64,000 nucleotides of DNA from an uncultured Clostridium sp. (lineage in GTDB: Bacteria > Bacillota > Clostridia > Lachnospirales > Lachnospiraceae): assembly GCA_946553025.1 (NCBI GenBank), contig CAMNRM010000015.1, positions 18,250 to 82,249 of the forward strand. The letters run 5' to 3'. A program made the translations under genes and the position numbers. The notes under the pieces were generated by a model. It was not told the origin of the DNA. It worked only from the letters and a program-made list of their open reading frames with translations, and ran no database searches. Numbering within the stretch: position 1 is the first letter of the stretch; every line of letters starts with the position of its first letter. This document shows positions 1 to 8,664 of the stretch, in pieces.

Positions 1-1
1 T

Positions 2-208
2 ATTTATTTCCTGCGGCTGGTGATTACGCTCTACCGCGGAGGAGAGGCGGCAGAAAAAACCGATCAGGGAAGAGAAACGGCGCTTTTGTATCATCCGGGT
101 ATGCTTCGCCTGGCAATCTGCGGTTTTATCTTGCTGAATTTATTTTTAGGACTGAATTCTCAGCCGATTGTCGGCAGTATTGCCGCAGGGCTGGCGATGT
201 TTGATTAG
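2..208 (+). CDS. C-terminal fragment of a complex-I/Mrp-type proton-conducting membrane subunit
   Basis: The reading frame is open from the window edge, so this is the 3' end of a longer gene. The 68 visible residues begin with a transmembrane tail (IYFLRLVITLYRGG), then a short charged loop, then a hydrophobic helix (LAICGFILLNLFLGL). This resembles the last helices of NuoN/MrpD-type antiporter subunits. It ends 31 bases before the next subunit gene on the same strand, which supports a shared operon. The family call rests mostly on the three full-length homologues that follow. The true start lies outside the window. Confidence 0.55.
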   Translation: MYFLRLVITLYRGGEAAEKTDQGRETALLYHPGMLRLAICGFILLNLFLGLNSQPIVGSIAAGLAMFD

Positions 209-239
209 AGGATAAACTTTTTATACAAGGAGAATGGCA

Positions 240-1718
240 ATGGTGGGAAATATACAATTACTTCTTCCCGTGCTCTTTCCTATTATCATGGGGATTGTGG
301 TACTGACCGGGAAGGCTTTTCGCAAAAATCGAAAGCAGCTTTGCCTGGTGGTGGCTGCGGGGCTGACTGGAAGCTGGATTTTTACGCTTTGGGCATTCGT
401 TCAGGGCAAAGCGGGGCTTAAGCTGTGGCAGCTCACCGACGCGGTGGAAATTGCATTCAGGGTGGATGAGATCAGCTGCCTGTTTGCCGGGCTGACGGCA
501 ACGGTCTGGCTTTTGGTGGGGATTTATTCCTTTTCCTATATGACCCACGAGGAGCGGGAACATGAGTTTTTCGGATGTTACCTGATCGTCCTTGGTGTGC
601 TGATTGGGCTTGATTTTTCGGAAAATTTAATTAGCTTTTATCTGTTTTATGAGGCAATGACGCTGACCTCCCTTCCCCTGGTTCTTCATGAGCGGACGAA
701 GGAAGCGGTGATGGCGGGCTTAAAGTATTTGTTTTATTCGGTAGCCGGAGCCTTTCTTGCCCTGTTTGGGATCTTTTTCCTCACCGTGACAGCAGGGGAT
801 TTAAGCTTTGTCCCGGGCGGTGTTTTAACCGCCGAAAGCCTTGCCGGAAGGGAAGCGGTGTTTCGGGCGGCGCTCTTTTGTATGCTTATTGGTTTTGGGA
901 CAAAAGCAGGCATGTTTCCGCTGCATGGATGGCTTCCCACAGCCCATCCGGTGGCCCCTGCGCCTGCCAGCGCCGTGCTCTCCGGTGTGATTACCAAGTC
1001 CGGCGTACTGGGAATTATCCGTGTGGTCTATTATATCGTGGGACCCGAACTTATCCGCGGAAGCTGGGTGCAGACCGTGTGGATGGTTTTAACCCTGCTG
1101 ACCGTGTTTATGGGCTCGATGCTGGCCTATAAGGAACCTGTGTTAAAAAAGCGTCTGGCCTATTCTACCGTAAGCCAGGTTTCCTATATCTTATTTGGAT
1201 TAAGCCTCTTAGAACCCCTGGGGTTTGTGGGTGCCTTATCTCATGTGATTTTCCATTCCCTGGTGAAGAATGCCCTGTTCTTATCCGCCGGGGCCGTGAT
1301 CTTTACTACCGGCTGGACAAGGGTGGAAAAGATGAAAGGACTGGGACAGATCATGCCCAAAATGCTTATCTGCTACACCCTGGTATCGCTGACTTTAGTG
1401 GGCATACCGCCGACTAGCGGCTTTATCAGCAAGTGGTTTCTGGCACAGGGAGCCTTAGCTTCCGGCTGCGGTGTGTTTAGCTGGCTGGGTCCCGTGGTGC
1501 TGTTGGTAAGTGCGCTGCTCACGGCAGGCTATCTGTTTCCCTTAACCATTCAGGGCTTTTTTCCGGGGGCAGACGCAAAAAAACAGGAAAATCATGAACC
1601 GTCCAGGCTCATGCTTTTTCCCGTGCTGGTTCTGACCTTCGGGGCTGTAGTTTTTGGGTGCTTTCCCACGCCTCTGCTTTCGTTTCTGCAGAATGTGGCA
1701 AAGACGGTGATTGGCTGA
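240..1718 (+). CDS. Proton-conducting membrane subunit, NuoN/MrpD-like
   Basis: A 492-residue polytopic membrane protein of the complex I / Mrp antiporter family (Proton_antipo_M domain). The conserved membrane carboxylate is in FYLFYEAMTLTSLP. The lysine-bearing helix reads GFGTKAGMFPLHGWLPTAHP and is followed by a second conserved lysine in VITKSGVLGIIR. These residues form the ion path in known family members. The start at 240 is chosen over the in-frame ATG at 234 because AAGGAG at 227-232 is 7 bases from 240 but only 1 from 234. It probably forms one membrane complex with the flanking homologues. Which redox or hydrogenase module drives it cannot be seen here. Confidence 0.85.
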   Translation: MVGNIQLLLPVLFPIIMGIVVLTGKAFRKNRKQLCLVVAAGLTGSWIFTLWAFVQGKAGLKLWQLTDAVEIAFRVDEISCLFAGLTATVWLLVGIYSFSYMTHEEREHEFFGCYLIVLGVLIGLDFSENLISFYLFYEAMTLTSLPLVLHERTKEAVMAGLKYLFYSVAGAFLALFGIFFLTVTAGDLSFVPGGVLTAESLAGREAVFRAALFCMLIGFGTKAGMFPLHGWLPTAHPVAPAPASAVLSGVITKSGVLGIIRVVYYIVGPELIRGSWVQTVWMVLTLLTVFMGSMLAYKEPVLKKRLAYSTVSQVSYILFGLSLLEPLGFVGALSHVIFHSLVKNALFLSAGAVIFTTGWTRVEKMKGLGQIMPKMLICYTLVSLTLVGIPPTSGFISKWFLAQGALASGCGVFSWLGPVVLLVSALLTAGYLFPLTIQGFFPGADAKKQENHEPSRLMLFPVLVLTFGAVVFGCFPTPLLSFLQNVAKTVIG

Positions 1719-1736
1719 AGAAGGGAGAGGCAGAAA

Positions 1737-3326
1737 ATGTATGGATTATATATTGTGCCGGCGCTTCTTCCTATTTTTGGAGGGCTGGTGCTGCTCTGTG
1801 TAAACCACTTCGGTTCGGCGGGAAAGGATTTCGGCAAAAAAAAGAGCCTGGGTCTGGAAGCCTATGTCCTGGGTCTTACCCTGGTAAACAGTCTGGTGCT
1901 GGCCTGGCTGATCCTGCACTTCGGTCATGGGCAGCGCCTGGTTTTGTTCCGGCTCTTCGGCAACCTTACGGTAATGTTCTGTCTGGACGGGATGGGAAAG
2001 GTTTTTGCCGGAATTATCTCCTTCCTCTGGCCGCTGGCTGTCCTTTATTCTTTTGAATATATGAGGAATGAAACCCGAAAAGCAACTTTTTTTTCCTATT
2101 ATTTAATGACCTACGGGGTGACGGCAGGCATTGCCATGGCGGGAAATATGACCACCCTGTATTTATTCTATGAACTCCTTACCCTGGTCACCTTCCCTCT
2201 GGTGCTCTATCCCATGACCCGGGAAGCGGCACAGGCCAGCCGCAGATACCTGTATTATTCCATCGGCGGCGCAGCCTTTGCCTTTATCGGCCTGGTCTTT
2301 ATTATGAGTTTTTCCCGCAGCGGAACCACAGAGTTTATCGCAGGCGGTGCCTTAGACCTTACCCGGGCTTTTGCGCGGAAGAATGTGCTGCTCTTTGTCT
2401 ATGTGCTGGCCTTCTTCGGTTTTGGCGTAAAAGCCGCCCTGTTTCCCTGTCATGGATGGCTTCCCAGGGCAACCGTAGCCCCCACCCCGGTCACCGCCCT
2501 TCTCCATGCGGTAGCCGTGGTAAAATCCGGGGCCTTTGCCATCCTGCGCCTGACCTATTTCAGCTTTGGAACCACCTTCCTTCGGGGAACCTGGGCGCAG
2601 TGGGTGGTTCTGTGTGCGGCAATGCTTACCATTGTCTACGGCTCGACCATGGCCGTAAAGGAAGCGCACTGGAAGCGCAGGCTTGCCTACTCCACCATCA
2701 GCAACCTTTCCTATATTCTGATGGGCGCGGTGATGATGAGTCCCCTGGGTCTGGCTGCTGCCTTAAGCCATATGGTCTTCCATGCCCTGATGAAGATTTG
2801 TTCCTTTTTCTGCGCAGGTGCAGTAATGCACCAGACCGGAAAAACCCATATCTACGAGCTGGACGGCTTGGCAAAACAGATGCCCTTAACCTTTGCCTGC
2901 TTTACCGCGGCAAGCCTGTCCTTAGTGGGAATCCCCGGTTTTGCCGGATTTATCAGCAAGTGGAACATTGCCCGGGCAGCCTTTGGACTGGGACTGAATA
3001 AAGCCCTTGCCGGGGGAGAAAAAAGCCTGTCCTGGCTCGGATTTATCGCCGTGGCTGTGCTGCTGTACTCGGCGCTGATGACTGCTGTCTATATGCTCAC
3101 CGTGGTTGTCCGTGCCTGTTTCCCGCAGATCTGCCCGGAAAACGAAATGCCGCCCAAAAACAAAAATTTACCCAAAAAAGAAACACGCTCCGCGAAAAAA
3201 TCCTTAGACCCCAACCTATTTATGCTTGCCCCGCTGGTTATTTTTGTGGTGCTGATTCTTGCCTTTGGCATACATTCGCAGCCATTGATGAAACTGCTGC
3301 TTGAGATAGGAGGTGAAGCCGGATGA
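1737..3326 (+). CDS. Proton-conducting membrane subunit, NuoM/MrpD-like
   Basis: A 529-residue multi-spanning homologue of the previous gene. It keeps the glutamate helix (LYLFYELLTLVTFPLVL), the lysine helix (GFGVKAALFPCHGWLPRA) and the following lysine (AVVKSGAFAILRL). The family's usual HP(V)APAPASALLSG stretch is altered to APTPVTALLHA, so this is a distinct paralogue rather than a recent duplicate. A basic, lysine-rich loop near residues 465-485 separates the last two helices. It lies 18 bases after the upstream stop and overlaps the next start by four bases (ATGA), which implies translational coupling and fixed stoichiometry. Confidence 0.85.
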   Translation: MYGLYIVPALLPIFGGLVLLCVNHFGSAGKDFGKKKSLGLEAYVLGLTLVNSLVLAWLILHFGHGQRLVLFRLFGNLTVMFCLDGMGKVFAGIISFLWPLAVLYSFEYMRNETRKATFFSYYLMTYGVTAGIAMAGNMTTLYLFYELLTLVTFPLVLYPMTREAAQASRRYLYYSIGGAAFAFIGLVFIMSFSRSGTTEFIAGGALDLTRAFARKNVLLFVYVLAFFGFGVKAALFPCHGWLPRATVAPTPVTALLHAVAVVKSGAFAILRLTYFSFGTTFLRGTWAQWVVLCAAMLTIVYGSTMAVKEAHWKRRLAYSTISNLSYILMGAVMMSPLGLAAALSHMVFHALMKICSFFCAGAVMHQTGKTHIYELDGLAKQMPLTFACFTAASLSLVGIPGFAGFISKWNIARAAFGLGLNKALAGGEKSLSWLGFIAVAVLLYSALMTAVYMLTVVVRACFPQICPENEMPPKNKNLPKKETRSAKKSLDPNLFMLAPLVIFVVLILAFGIHSQPLMKLLLEIGGEAG

Positions 3327-5443
3327 TGGAAGGATGGGAAATCATGATTCCTGGAGTGTGCGGCTTTGGACTGCACTTTGTACTTGACGGTTTTCGGCTG
3401 GTCTACACCCTGATTGCCGTGCTGATGTGGACGGTCAGTGCGGTCTTTTCCCATGAATACATGGCACACTATGAAAACCGGCAAAGATACTACAGCTTCC
3501 TCTGGATTACCTTTTTTGCTACCGTCGGCGTATTTTTATCCGCCGATCTTATGACCACCTTTATCTTCTTTGAGATTATGTCGCTGACCTCCTATGTATG
3601 GGTGGCCTTCGACGAAAAAAAGGAATCCCTCCGGGCTGCCGAAACCTATCTGGCTGTAGCCATTATCGGCGGCATGGTTATGCTTATGGGCCTTTTCCTG
3701 TTGGCTTCCTGTCTGGAAACCTTAGAAATCGCCAAGCTTTCTTCTGCAGTAAAAGCAGCGGCAGAAAGAGGAGAAAAAGGAAGGCTTTACGCGGCAGGTC
3801 TTCTTCTGCTCTTTGGTTTTGGGGCAAAAGCAGGTGCATTTCCCCTGCATATCTGGCTGCCCAAGGCCCATCCGGTAGCCCCTGCCCCGGCCAGCGCCCT
3901 GCTCTCCGGAATACTGACCAAAACAGGTATCTTCGGGATCATTATTATCTCCCTGAGAATCTTTGCCGCAGACGGCCTGTGGGCCCTTCTTATCGTAGTA
4001 CTCGGGCTGATAACCATGTTTCTGGGTGCTTTTTTAGCCGTATTTTCAGTAAACCTGAAGCGAACCCTGGCCTGTTCCTCCGTTTCCCAGATTGGCTTCA
4101 TCCTGGTAGGCGTAGGCATGGCCTGTGCCCTTTCCTTTGCGGGAGAAAACCCGGCAATAGCCGTAAGAGGAACCTTTCTGCACATGATCAACCACTCCCT
4201 GTTCAAGCTGGTTCTCTTTTTGTGTGCCGGAGCCGTATACATGAAGCTTCACCAGCTCGACTTAAATGAAATCCGCGGCTACGGCCGAAATAAACCCGTA
4301 CTTTGCTTCTGCTTTCTTATGGGAGCCATGGGAATCAGCGGTGTCCCTGCCTTCAGCGGATATATCAGCAAAACCCTTCTCCACGAAAGCATCGTCGAGT
4401 ACCAGAAACTCCTGGCAGAAGGAGAAGTCCTTGTGCATTCCCTGACCAAAGACGTCCCCTCCTTATCCGCCATAGAACCCTTTATCACCCAGTGCCTGAA
4501 AAGCCCCGGATTCTGGAAAGGAGCAGAGTGGATATTTATCATTACCGGCGGAATGACCTTTGCCTATATGCTGAAGCTTTTTATCGCAATCTTTATCGAA
4601 AAACACCCCACACGTCAGGAAGAATTTGACCGCCTGGGAAAAACCGCGATGAAGCCGTCCAGCAAAGCCGTACTCCTGGTTCCGGCAATCCTCCTCCCCC
4701 TGATGGGCCTGTTCCCTGCCCTCACCATGGATAAGCTTGCCGATCTGGGACAGAGCTTCTTCACCGAAGAAAGCTTAGCCCACGCCATCCATTACTTCTC
4801 CTGGGAAAACCTAAAAGGCGGCCTGATGTCATTAGCCATAGGATTATTCCTGTACGTTATCATTATCCGCCATCTGCTCATGGCCTCACCCCAGGAAACC
4901 GCACCAAACGCAAGCCCCCGGAAAACCTATATCAATCGCTGGCCCGACCAACTGGATCTGGAAAACCTTCTCTACCGTCCGCTTTTGCAAAAAGCACTCC
5001 CGGGAATCTTCGGCGCAGTGTGCAGCTTTATCGACCGCTATGTCATTGACGTCCCCCTGGCCGTTTTCCTGACCATCTCCTCGGTTATCTGCCGGGGCAT
5101 GGATCACCTGGCGGATGCAGCCATCCTGCTGGCCAGAAAAACCAGCCACCGACAGCTAAGCGAAAAAATCATTGTATCCGAAAGATACTGGCTTGCCCGG
5201 AAACTTGGCACCCTGTCGGATTTCTGGACAAATTTAAAACGCCGTACCTCGAAAGGAAAAGAAAAATGCACAGCAGAAACGCAGCCCCAGGTATCCACAA
5301 GGGTACTGGAACTTATCGAATGGGAAGCAAGCTGGAAAAAAACCGGCCGTCTGATTCAGGAAAGCTTCTCCTTTGGCCTGATGCTTTTCTGCATAGGACT
5401 CTGCCTGACCCTGGCTTATCTTTTCTATGTATTTTTGCGCTAA
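3323..5443 (+). CDS. Complex I subunit 5 / MrpA-like proton-conducting subunit
   Basis: A 706-residue membrane protein, longer than its two neighbours as expected for NuoL/MrpA-type subunits. The core shows FIFFEIMSLTSYVWVAF (glutamate helix), GFGAKAGAFPLHIWLPKAHP and GILTKTGIFGIII. The C-terminal ~200 residues add further helices and charged loops ending in a last membrane span, comparable to the C-terminal extension of NuoL/MrpA. It starts in an ATGA overlap with the upstream gene behind an AGGAGG-type site (an in-frame ATG at 3326 is also possible). From about 4.2 kb onward the coding strand becomes conspicuously C-rich and G-poor, a trend that peaks in the next gene. Confidence 0.85.
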   Translation: MMEGWEIMIPGVCGFGLHFVLDGFRLVYTLIAVLMWTVSAVFSHEYMAHYENRQRYYSFLWITFFATVGVFLSADLMTTFIFFEIMSLTSYVWVAFDEKKESLRAAETYLAVAIIGGMVMLMGLFLLASCLETLEIAKLSSAVKAAAERGEKGRLYAAGLLLLFGFGAKAGAFPLHIWLPKAHPVAPAPASALLSGILTKTGIFGIIIISLRIFAADGLWALLIVVLGLITMFLGAFLAVFSVNLKRTLACSSVSQIGFILVGVGMACALSFAGENPAIAVRGTFLHMINHSLFKLVLFLCAGAVYMKLHQLDLNEIRGYGRNKPVLCFCFLMGAMGISGVPAFSGYISKTLLHESIVEYQKLLAEGEVLVHSLTKDVPSLSAIEPFITQCLKSPGFWKGAEWIFIITGGMTFAYMLKLFIAIFIEKHPTRQEEFDRLGKTAMKPSSKAVLLVPAILLPLMGLFPALTMDKLADLGQSFFTEESLAHAIHYFSWENLKGGLMSLAIGLFLYVIIIRHLLMASPQETAPNASPRKTYINRWPDQLDLENLLYRPLLQKALPGIFGAVCSFIDRYVIDVPLAVFLTISSVICRGMDHLADAAILLARKTSHRQLSEKIIVSERYWLARKLGTLSDFWTNLKRRTSKGKEKCTAETQPQVSTRVLELIEWEASWKKTGRLIQESFSFGLMLFCIGLCLTLAYLFYVFLR

Positions 5444-5509
5444 AATGCAGATAAACCAAACAAAAAGACTATCCGCAGCAATAACCAAAAAAGAAAGGAG
5501 CCCCTCCCG

Positions 5510-6787
5510 ATGACCACGCCCAAAAACATTAAAATCGTAATCGGAGCAAACTTTGGCGATGAAGGAAAGGGGCAGATGACCGATTATTTCTGCCAGGAAG
5601 CCGCTCAAAAAGGCGAAAAAGCCCTGGTCATCTGCCATAACGGCGGAAGCCAGAGAGGACATACTGTGATAAAAAACGACAAACCTCGTCATGTTTTCCA
5701 TCATTTCGGTGCCGGAAGCTTTTCCGGCGCTGATACCTATCTGGCCGAAGAATTCATCGTCAACCCCATGGTATTTTGCAAAGAATGGGAAGAACTAAAA
5801 AAAGCAGACTGCACCCCAACCGTCTTCGCCCATCCCAACTGCCGTATCACCACTCCCTTTGACATGATAATCAACCAGCTCACCGAAGAAAAACGTCAGG
5901 ACCAGCGCCACGGAAGCTGCGGCATGGGAATCTATGAAACCATCAGCCGCCACAGAGAAATGAAAAAAAACGGACAAAATTTAACTCTGAAAACCTTATA
6001 CCAGGAAGGCAGACCCTCCCTGCAAAAAATAAGAGATGAATATTTCCCCCGGCGTCTGGAAACGCTAAAATTAACCATGGATAAAGAATGGGAAGCCATC
6101 ATTTCCAGTGATAACCTGCTTGACCACTACCTTGAAGACCTGACCTTTATGTGCCAAAACTTAAGATTCACAGAAGTATCCATCTTCGATCACTATAACA
6201 CCCTTGTCTTTGAAGGCGGCCAGGGTCTTTTACTCGATCAGGACAATCAAGAATACTTCCCCCACCTGACCCCCAGCAGCACCGGAGTAAAAAACCCCAA
6301 AAACCTCATCCAAAAATGGCTTCACTCCTCAACCCCAACCTCACCGTCCATAAACTCTGCTTCACCCCTTACCTCAATCGAAGTATGCTACGTAACCCGC
6401 CCCTACCTCACCCGCCACGGAGCAGGCCGCTTCGACACAGAATGTAAAAAAGAAGAAATCAACCCCCACATGACCGACTTAACCAATGTCCCCAACCCCT
6501 ACCAGGGCACTCTGCGCTACGGAAAAATGGACGTCCAGGCCCTGCAGAAAAGAACCCAAAACGACTTCATCCCCCTGCAAAAAACCATCCCCTTCCAAAC
6601 CTGCCAATGCTCCCTGGCCATCACCCACAGAAATGAGCACAAAGACCCGTTTGTAACCGAAAAAAGTATGGATATCCAATCCTTTTTTGCCGGATTTAAC
6701 AAAATCTATCACTCCTATGGAGAAGATGCATTGAGCGTAAACTGCGCCTTTCCCTCGATTTTAGTAGAAAAAAATTTTCTTTTATGA
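5510..6787 (+). CDS. Divergent adenylosuccinate synthetase-like (PurA superfamily) ligase
   Basis: A 425-residue protein of normal PurA length with the GTPase-like N-terminus GANFGDEGKGQMTDYF, so the catalytic Asp and P-loop are intact, and GHTV after a changed segment (HNGGSQRGHTV instead of NNAGHT). Canonical PurA has IGTTGRGIGP; here it reads HGSCGMGIYE. The aspartate-binding loop of PurA (TTGRRRR type) is absent and replaced by a segment around TNVPNPYQGTLRYGKMD. A GAG.F.TE motif remains (HGAGRFDTE). It is clearly a PurA homologue, but the amino-acid substrate may differ. The coding strand is extremely C-rich and G-poor (6301-6360 holds about 25 C and 4 G). It is probably not the housekeeping purA. 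Confidence 0.7.
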   Translation: MTTPKNIKIVIGANFGDEGKGQMTDYFCQEAAQKGEKALVICHNGGSQRGHTVIKNDKPRHVFHHFGAGSFSGADTYLAEEFIVNPMVFCKEWEELKKADCTPTVFAHPNCRITTPFDMIINQLTEEKRQDQRHGSCGMGIYETISRHREMKKNGQNLTLKTLYQEGRPSLQKIRDEYFPRRLETLKLTMDKEWEAIISSDNLLDHYLEDLTFMCQNLRFTEVSIFDHYNTLVFEGGQGLLLDQDNQEYFPHLTPSSTGVKNPKNLIQKWLHSSTPTSPSINSASPLTSIEVCYVTRPYLTRHGAGRFDTECKKEEINPHMTDLTNVPNPYQGTLRYGKMDVQALQKRTQNDFIPLQKTIPFQTCQCSLAITHRNEHKDPFVTEKSMDIQSFFAGFNKIYHSYGEDALSVNCAFPSILVEKNFLL

Positions 6788-6888
6788 TACACTAAGTAAA
6801 CACAATACTTTATCCCCACAAAACGCAATGAAAAACAAGAATTCACAAAAAGAAATCAAAAAGCAAAGAAAAAGAAAGGCCCGCCCTT

Positions 6889-8643
6889 ATGAAAACAACC
6901 CAACTCCTGAAGCGCTTCACCCCCTACTATAAAAAATATACCGCCATCATGATCATGGATCTGTTCTGCGCCGCTCTGACGACCATCTGCGAAATGATCC
7001 TCCCCCTCATCCTCCGCTACCTGACGAACACCGGTATGACCAACCTCTCCGCCCTGACCATCCGCACCGTCTTAAGCATAGGCACCCTCTATTTTGTCCT
7101 GCGCATTATTGACGGTCTGGCCAGCTACTACATGGCCTACACCGGTCACGTTATGGGTGCCGCCATAGAAACCGATATGCGTGAAGATGCCTTCGCCCAC
7201 CTGCAAAAACTCTCCGACAACTACTTCAACAACACCAAAGTCGGACAAATCATGGCCCGGATCACCAGCGACTTATTCGACGTCACCGAATTTGCCCACC
7301 ATTGTCCGGAAGAATTTTTTATCGCCTTTTTAAAAGCCGTGGTATCCTTTATCATCCTCTCCCGGATTAACCTTTTGCTGACGGTCATTATCTTCGTCCT
7401 GATTCCCATAATGGCCATATCCTGCACCTATTTTAATCTGCAGGTCAGAAAAGCCTTCAAGCGCCAGAGAAACCATATCGGTGAATTAAACGCCCGGATA
7501 GAGGACAGCCTTTTAGGGAACAAGGTCGTCCGCGCCTTTGCCAATGAACAGGTGGAGATTGACAAATTCAACCAGAACAACCAGGAATTTTTTGCTATCA
7601 AGCGCCACACCTACCGCTATATGGCGGCTTTTCAGAATACCATTCGCATGTTCGACGGCCTGATGTACGTGGTAGTTATCGTTGCCGGAGGATGCTTTAT
7701 GATTAAAGGGCTGGTTGCCCCCGCCGATTTGGTTGCCTACACCCTTTACGTAACGACCCTTCTTGCCACTATCCGCCGGATTATCGAATTTGCCGAACAG
7801 TTCCAGCGGGGCATGACCGGCGTGGAACGCTTTATGGAACTGATGGATGCCAATATAGATATCTTTAATGAAGAAGGGGCAGTACCCATTGAAGAAGTTC
7901 AGGGAGAAATCACCTTCAACGATGTTTCCTTTGAATATCCGGACGATCACACCCCCGTTCTTGCCCATATCAACCTGACGATAAAACCGGGTGAAAAGGT
8001 AGCCCTGGTCGGCCCTTCCGGCGGCGGAAAGACGACCATGTGCAACCTGATCCCCCGTTTCTATGACCCCACGGAGGGAGAAATCCTCCTGGACGGAAAA
8101 AATATCCGCCACCTTACCCTGCAGAGCCTGCGCAGCAGCATCGGCGTGGTACAGCAGGATGTGTATCTGTTTTCCGGCACGGTGTATGAAAATATTGCCT
8201 ACGGAAAACCCGGAGCCGATCGCGAAGAAGTTATCCGGGCGGCAAAGCTTGCAGGGGCACATGAATTTATCGAGGAACTTAAAGACGGCTATGATACCTA
8301 TGTAGGCGAGCGCGGCGTGAAGCTTTCGGGCGGACAGAAGCAGAGGATCAGCATTGCCCGGGTATTCTTAAAAGCGCCCAGGGTGCTTCTTTTAGACGAG
8401 GCCACGGCTGCCTTAGATAATGAAAGCGAACACCTGGTATCGGAATCCTTAGATAAGCTGGCAGCAGGCAGGACGACCTTAACCATTGCCCACCGTCTTA
8501 CCACGATCCACGGAGCCGACCGGATTCTGGTTCTCTCCGGCAATCAGATTGTGGAGGAAGGAAACCACCGGGAGTTAATGGCGAAAAAAGGAATCTATTA
8601 TCAGTTATATACCTCGGCAAATGGTATGGAAGAAACAAAGTAA
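6889..8643 (+). CDS. ABC transporter half-unit, fused permease and ATPase (MdlB/MsbA type)
   Basis: A 584-residue exporter-type half-transporter expected to act as a homodimer. Residues ~1-310 form the six-helix membrane domain. The ATPase domain follows with Walker A VGPSGGGKTT, Q-loop in GVVQQDVYLFSGTV, signature KLSGGQKQRISIAR, Walker B VLLLDEATAALD and the switch histidine in TIAHRLTTIHGADRI. The substrate cannot be deduced; relatives export lipids, peptides or drugs. There is no partner half-transporter nearby. Only 21 bases separate it from the DegV-family gene, so the two are probably co-transcribed. An AAAGG site lies upstream of the ATG. Confidence 0.9.
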   Translation: MKTTQLLKRFTPYYKKYTAIMIMDLFCAALTTICEMILPLILRYLTNTGMTNLSALTIRTVLSIGTLYFVLRIIDGLASYYMAYTGHVMGAAIETDMREDAFAHLQKLSDNYFNNTKVGQIMARITSDLFDVTEFAHHCPEEFFIAFLKAVVSFIILSRINLLLTVIIFVLIPIMAISCTYFNLQVRKAFKRQRNHIGELNARIEDSLLGNKVVRAFANEQVEIDKFNQNNQEFFAIKRHTYRYMAAFQNTIRMFDGLMYVVVIVAGGCFMIKGLVAPADLVAYTLYVTTLLATIRRIIEFAEQFQRGMTGVERFMELMDANIDIFNEEGAVPIEEVQGEITFNDVSFEYPDDHTPVLAHINLTIKPGEKVALVGPSGGGKTTMCNLIPRFYDPTEGEILLDGKNIRHLTLQSLRSSIGVVQQDVYLFSGTVYENIAYGKPGADREEVIRAAKLAGAHEFIEELKDGYDTYVGERGVKLSGGQKQRISIARVFLKAPRVLLLDEATAALDNESEHLVSESLDKLAAGRTTLTIAHRLTTIHGADRILVLSGNQIVEEGNHRELMAKKGIYYQLYTSANGMEETK

Positions 8644-8664
8644 GTATTTAGAGGAGAAAAAGAA

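Noticed and set aside
5510..6787. Identification as phage-type PurZ (aminoadenylosuccinate synthetase)
   Set aside because: The catalytic Asp of GDEGKG is kept, whereas as I recall PurZ enzymes replace it, and no phage genes lie nearby.
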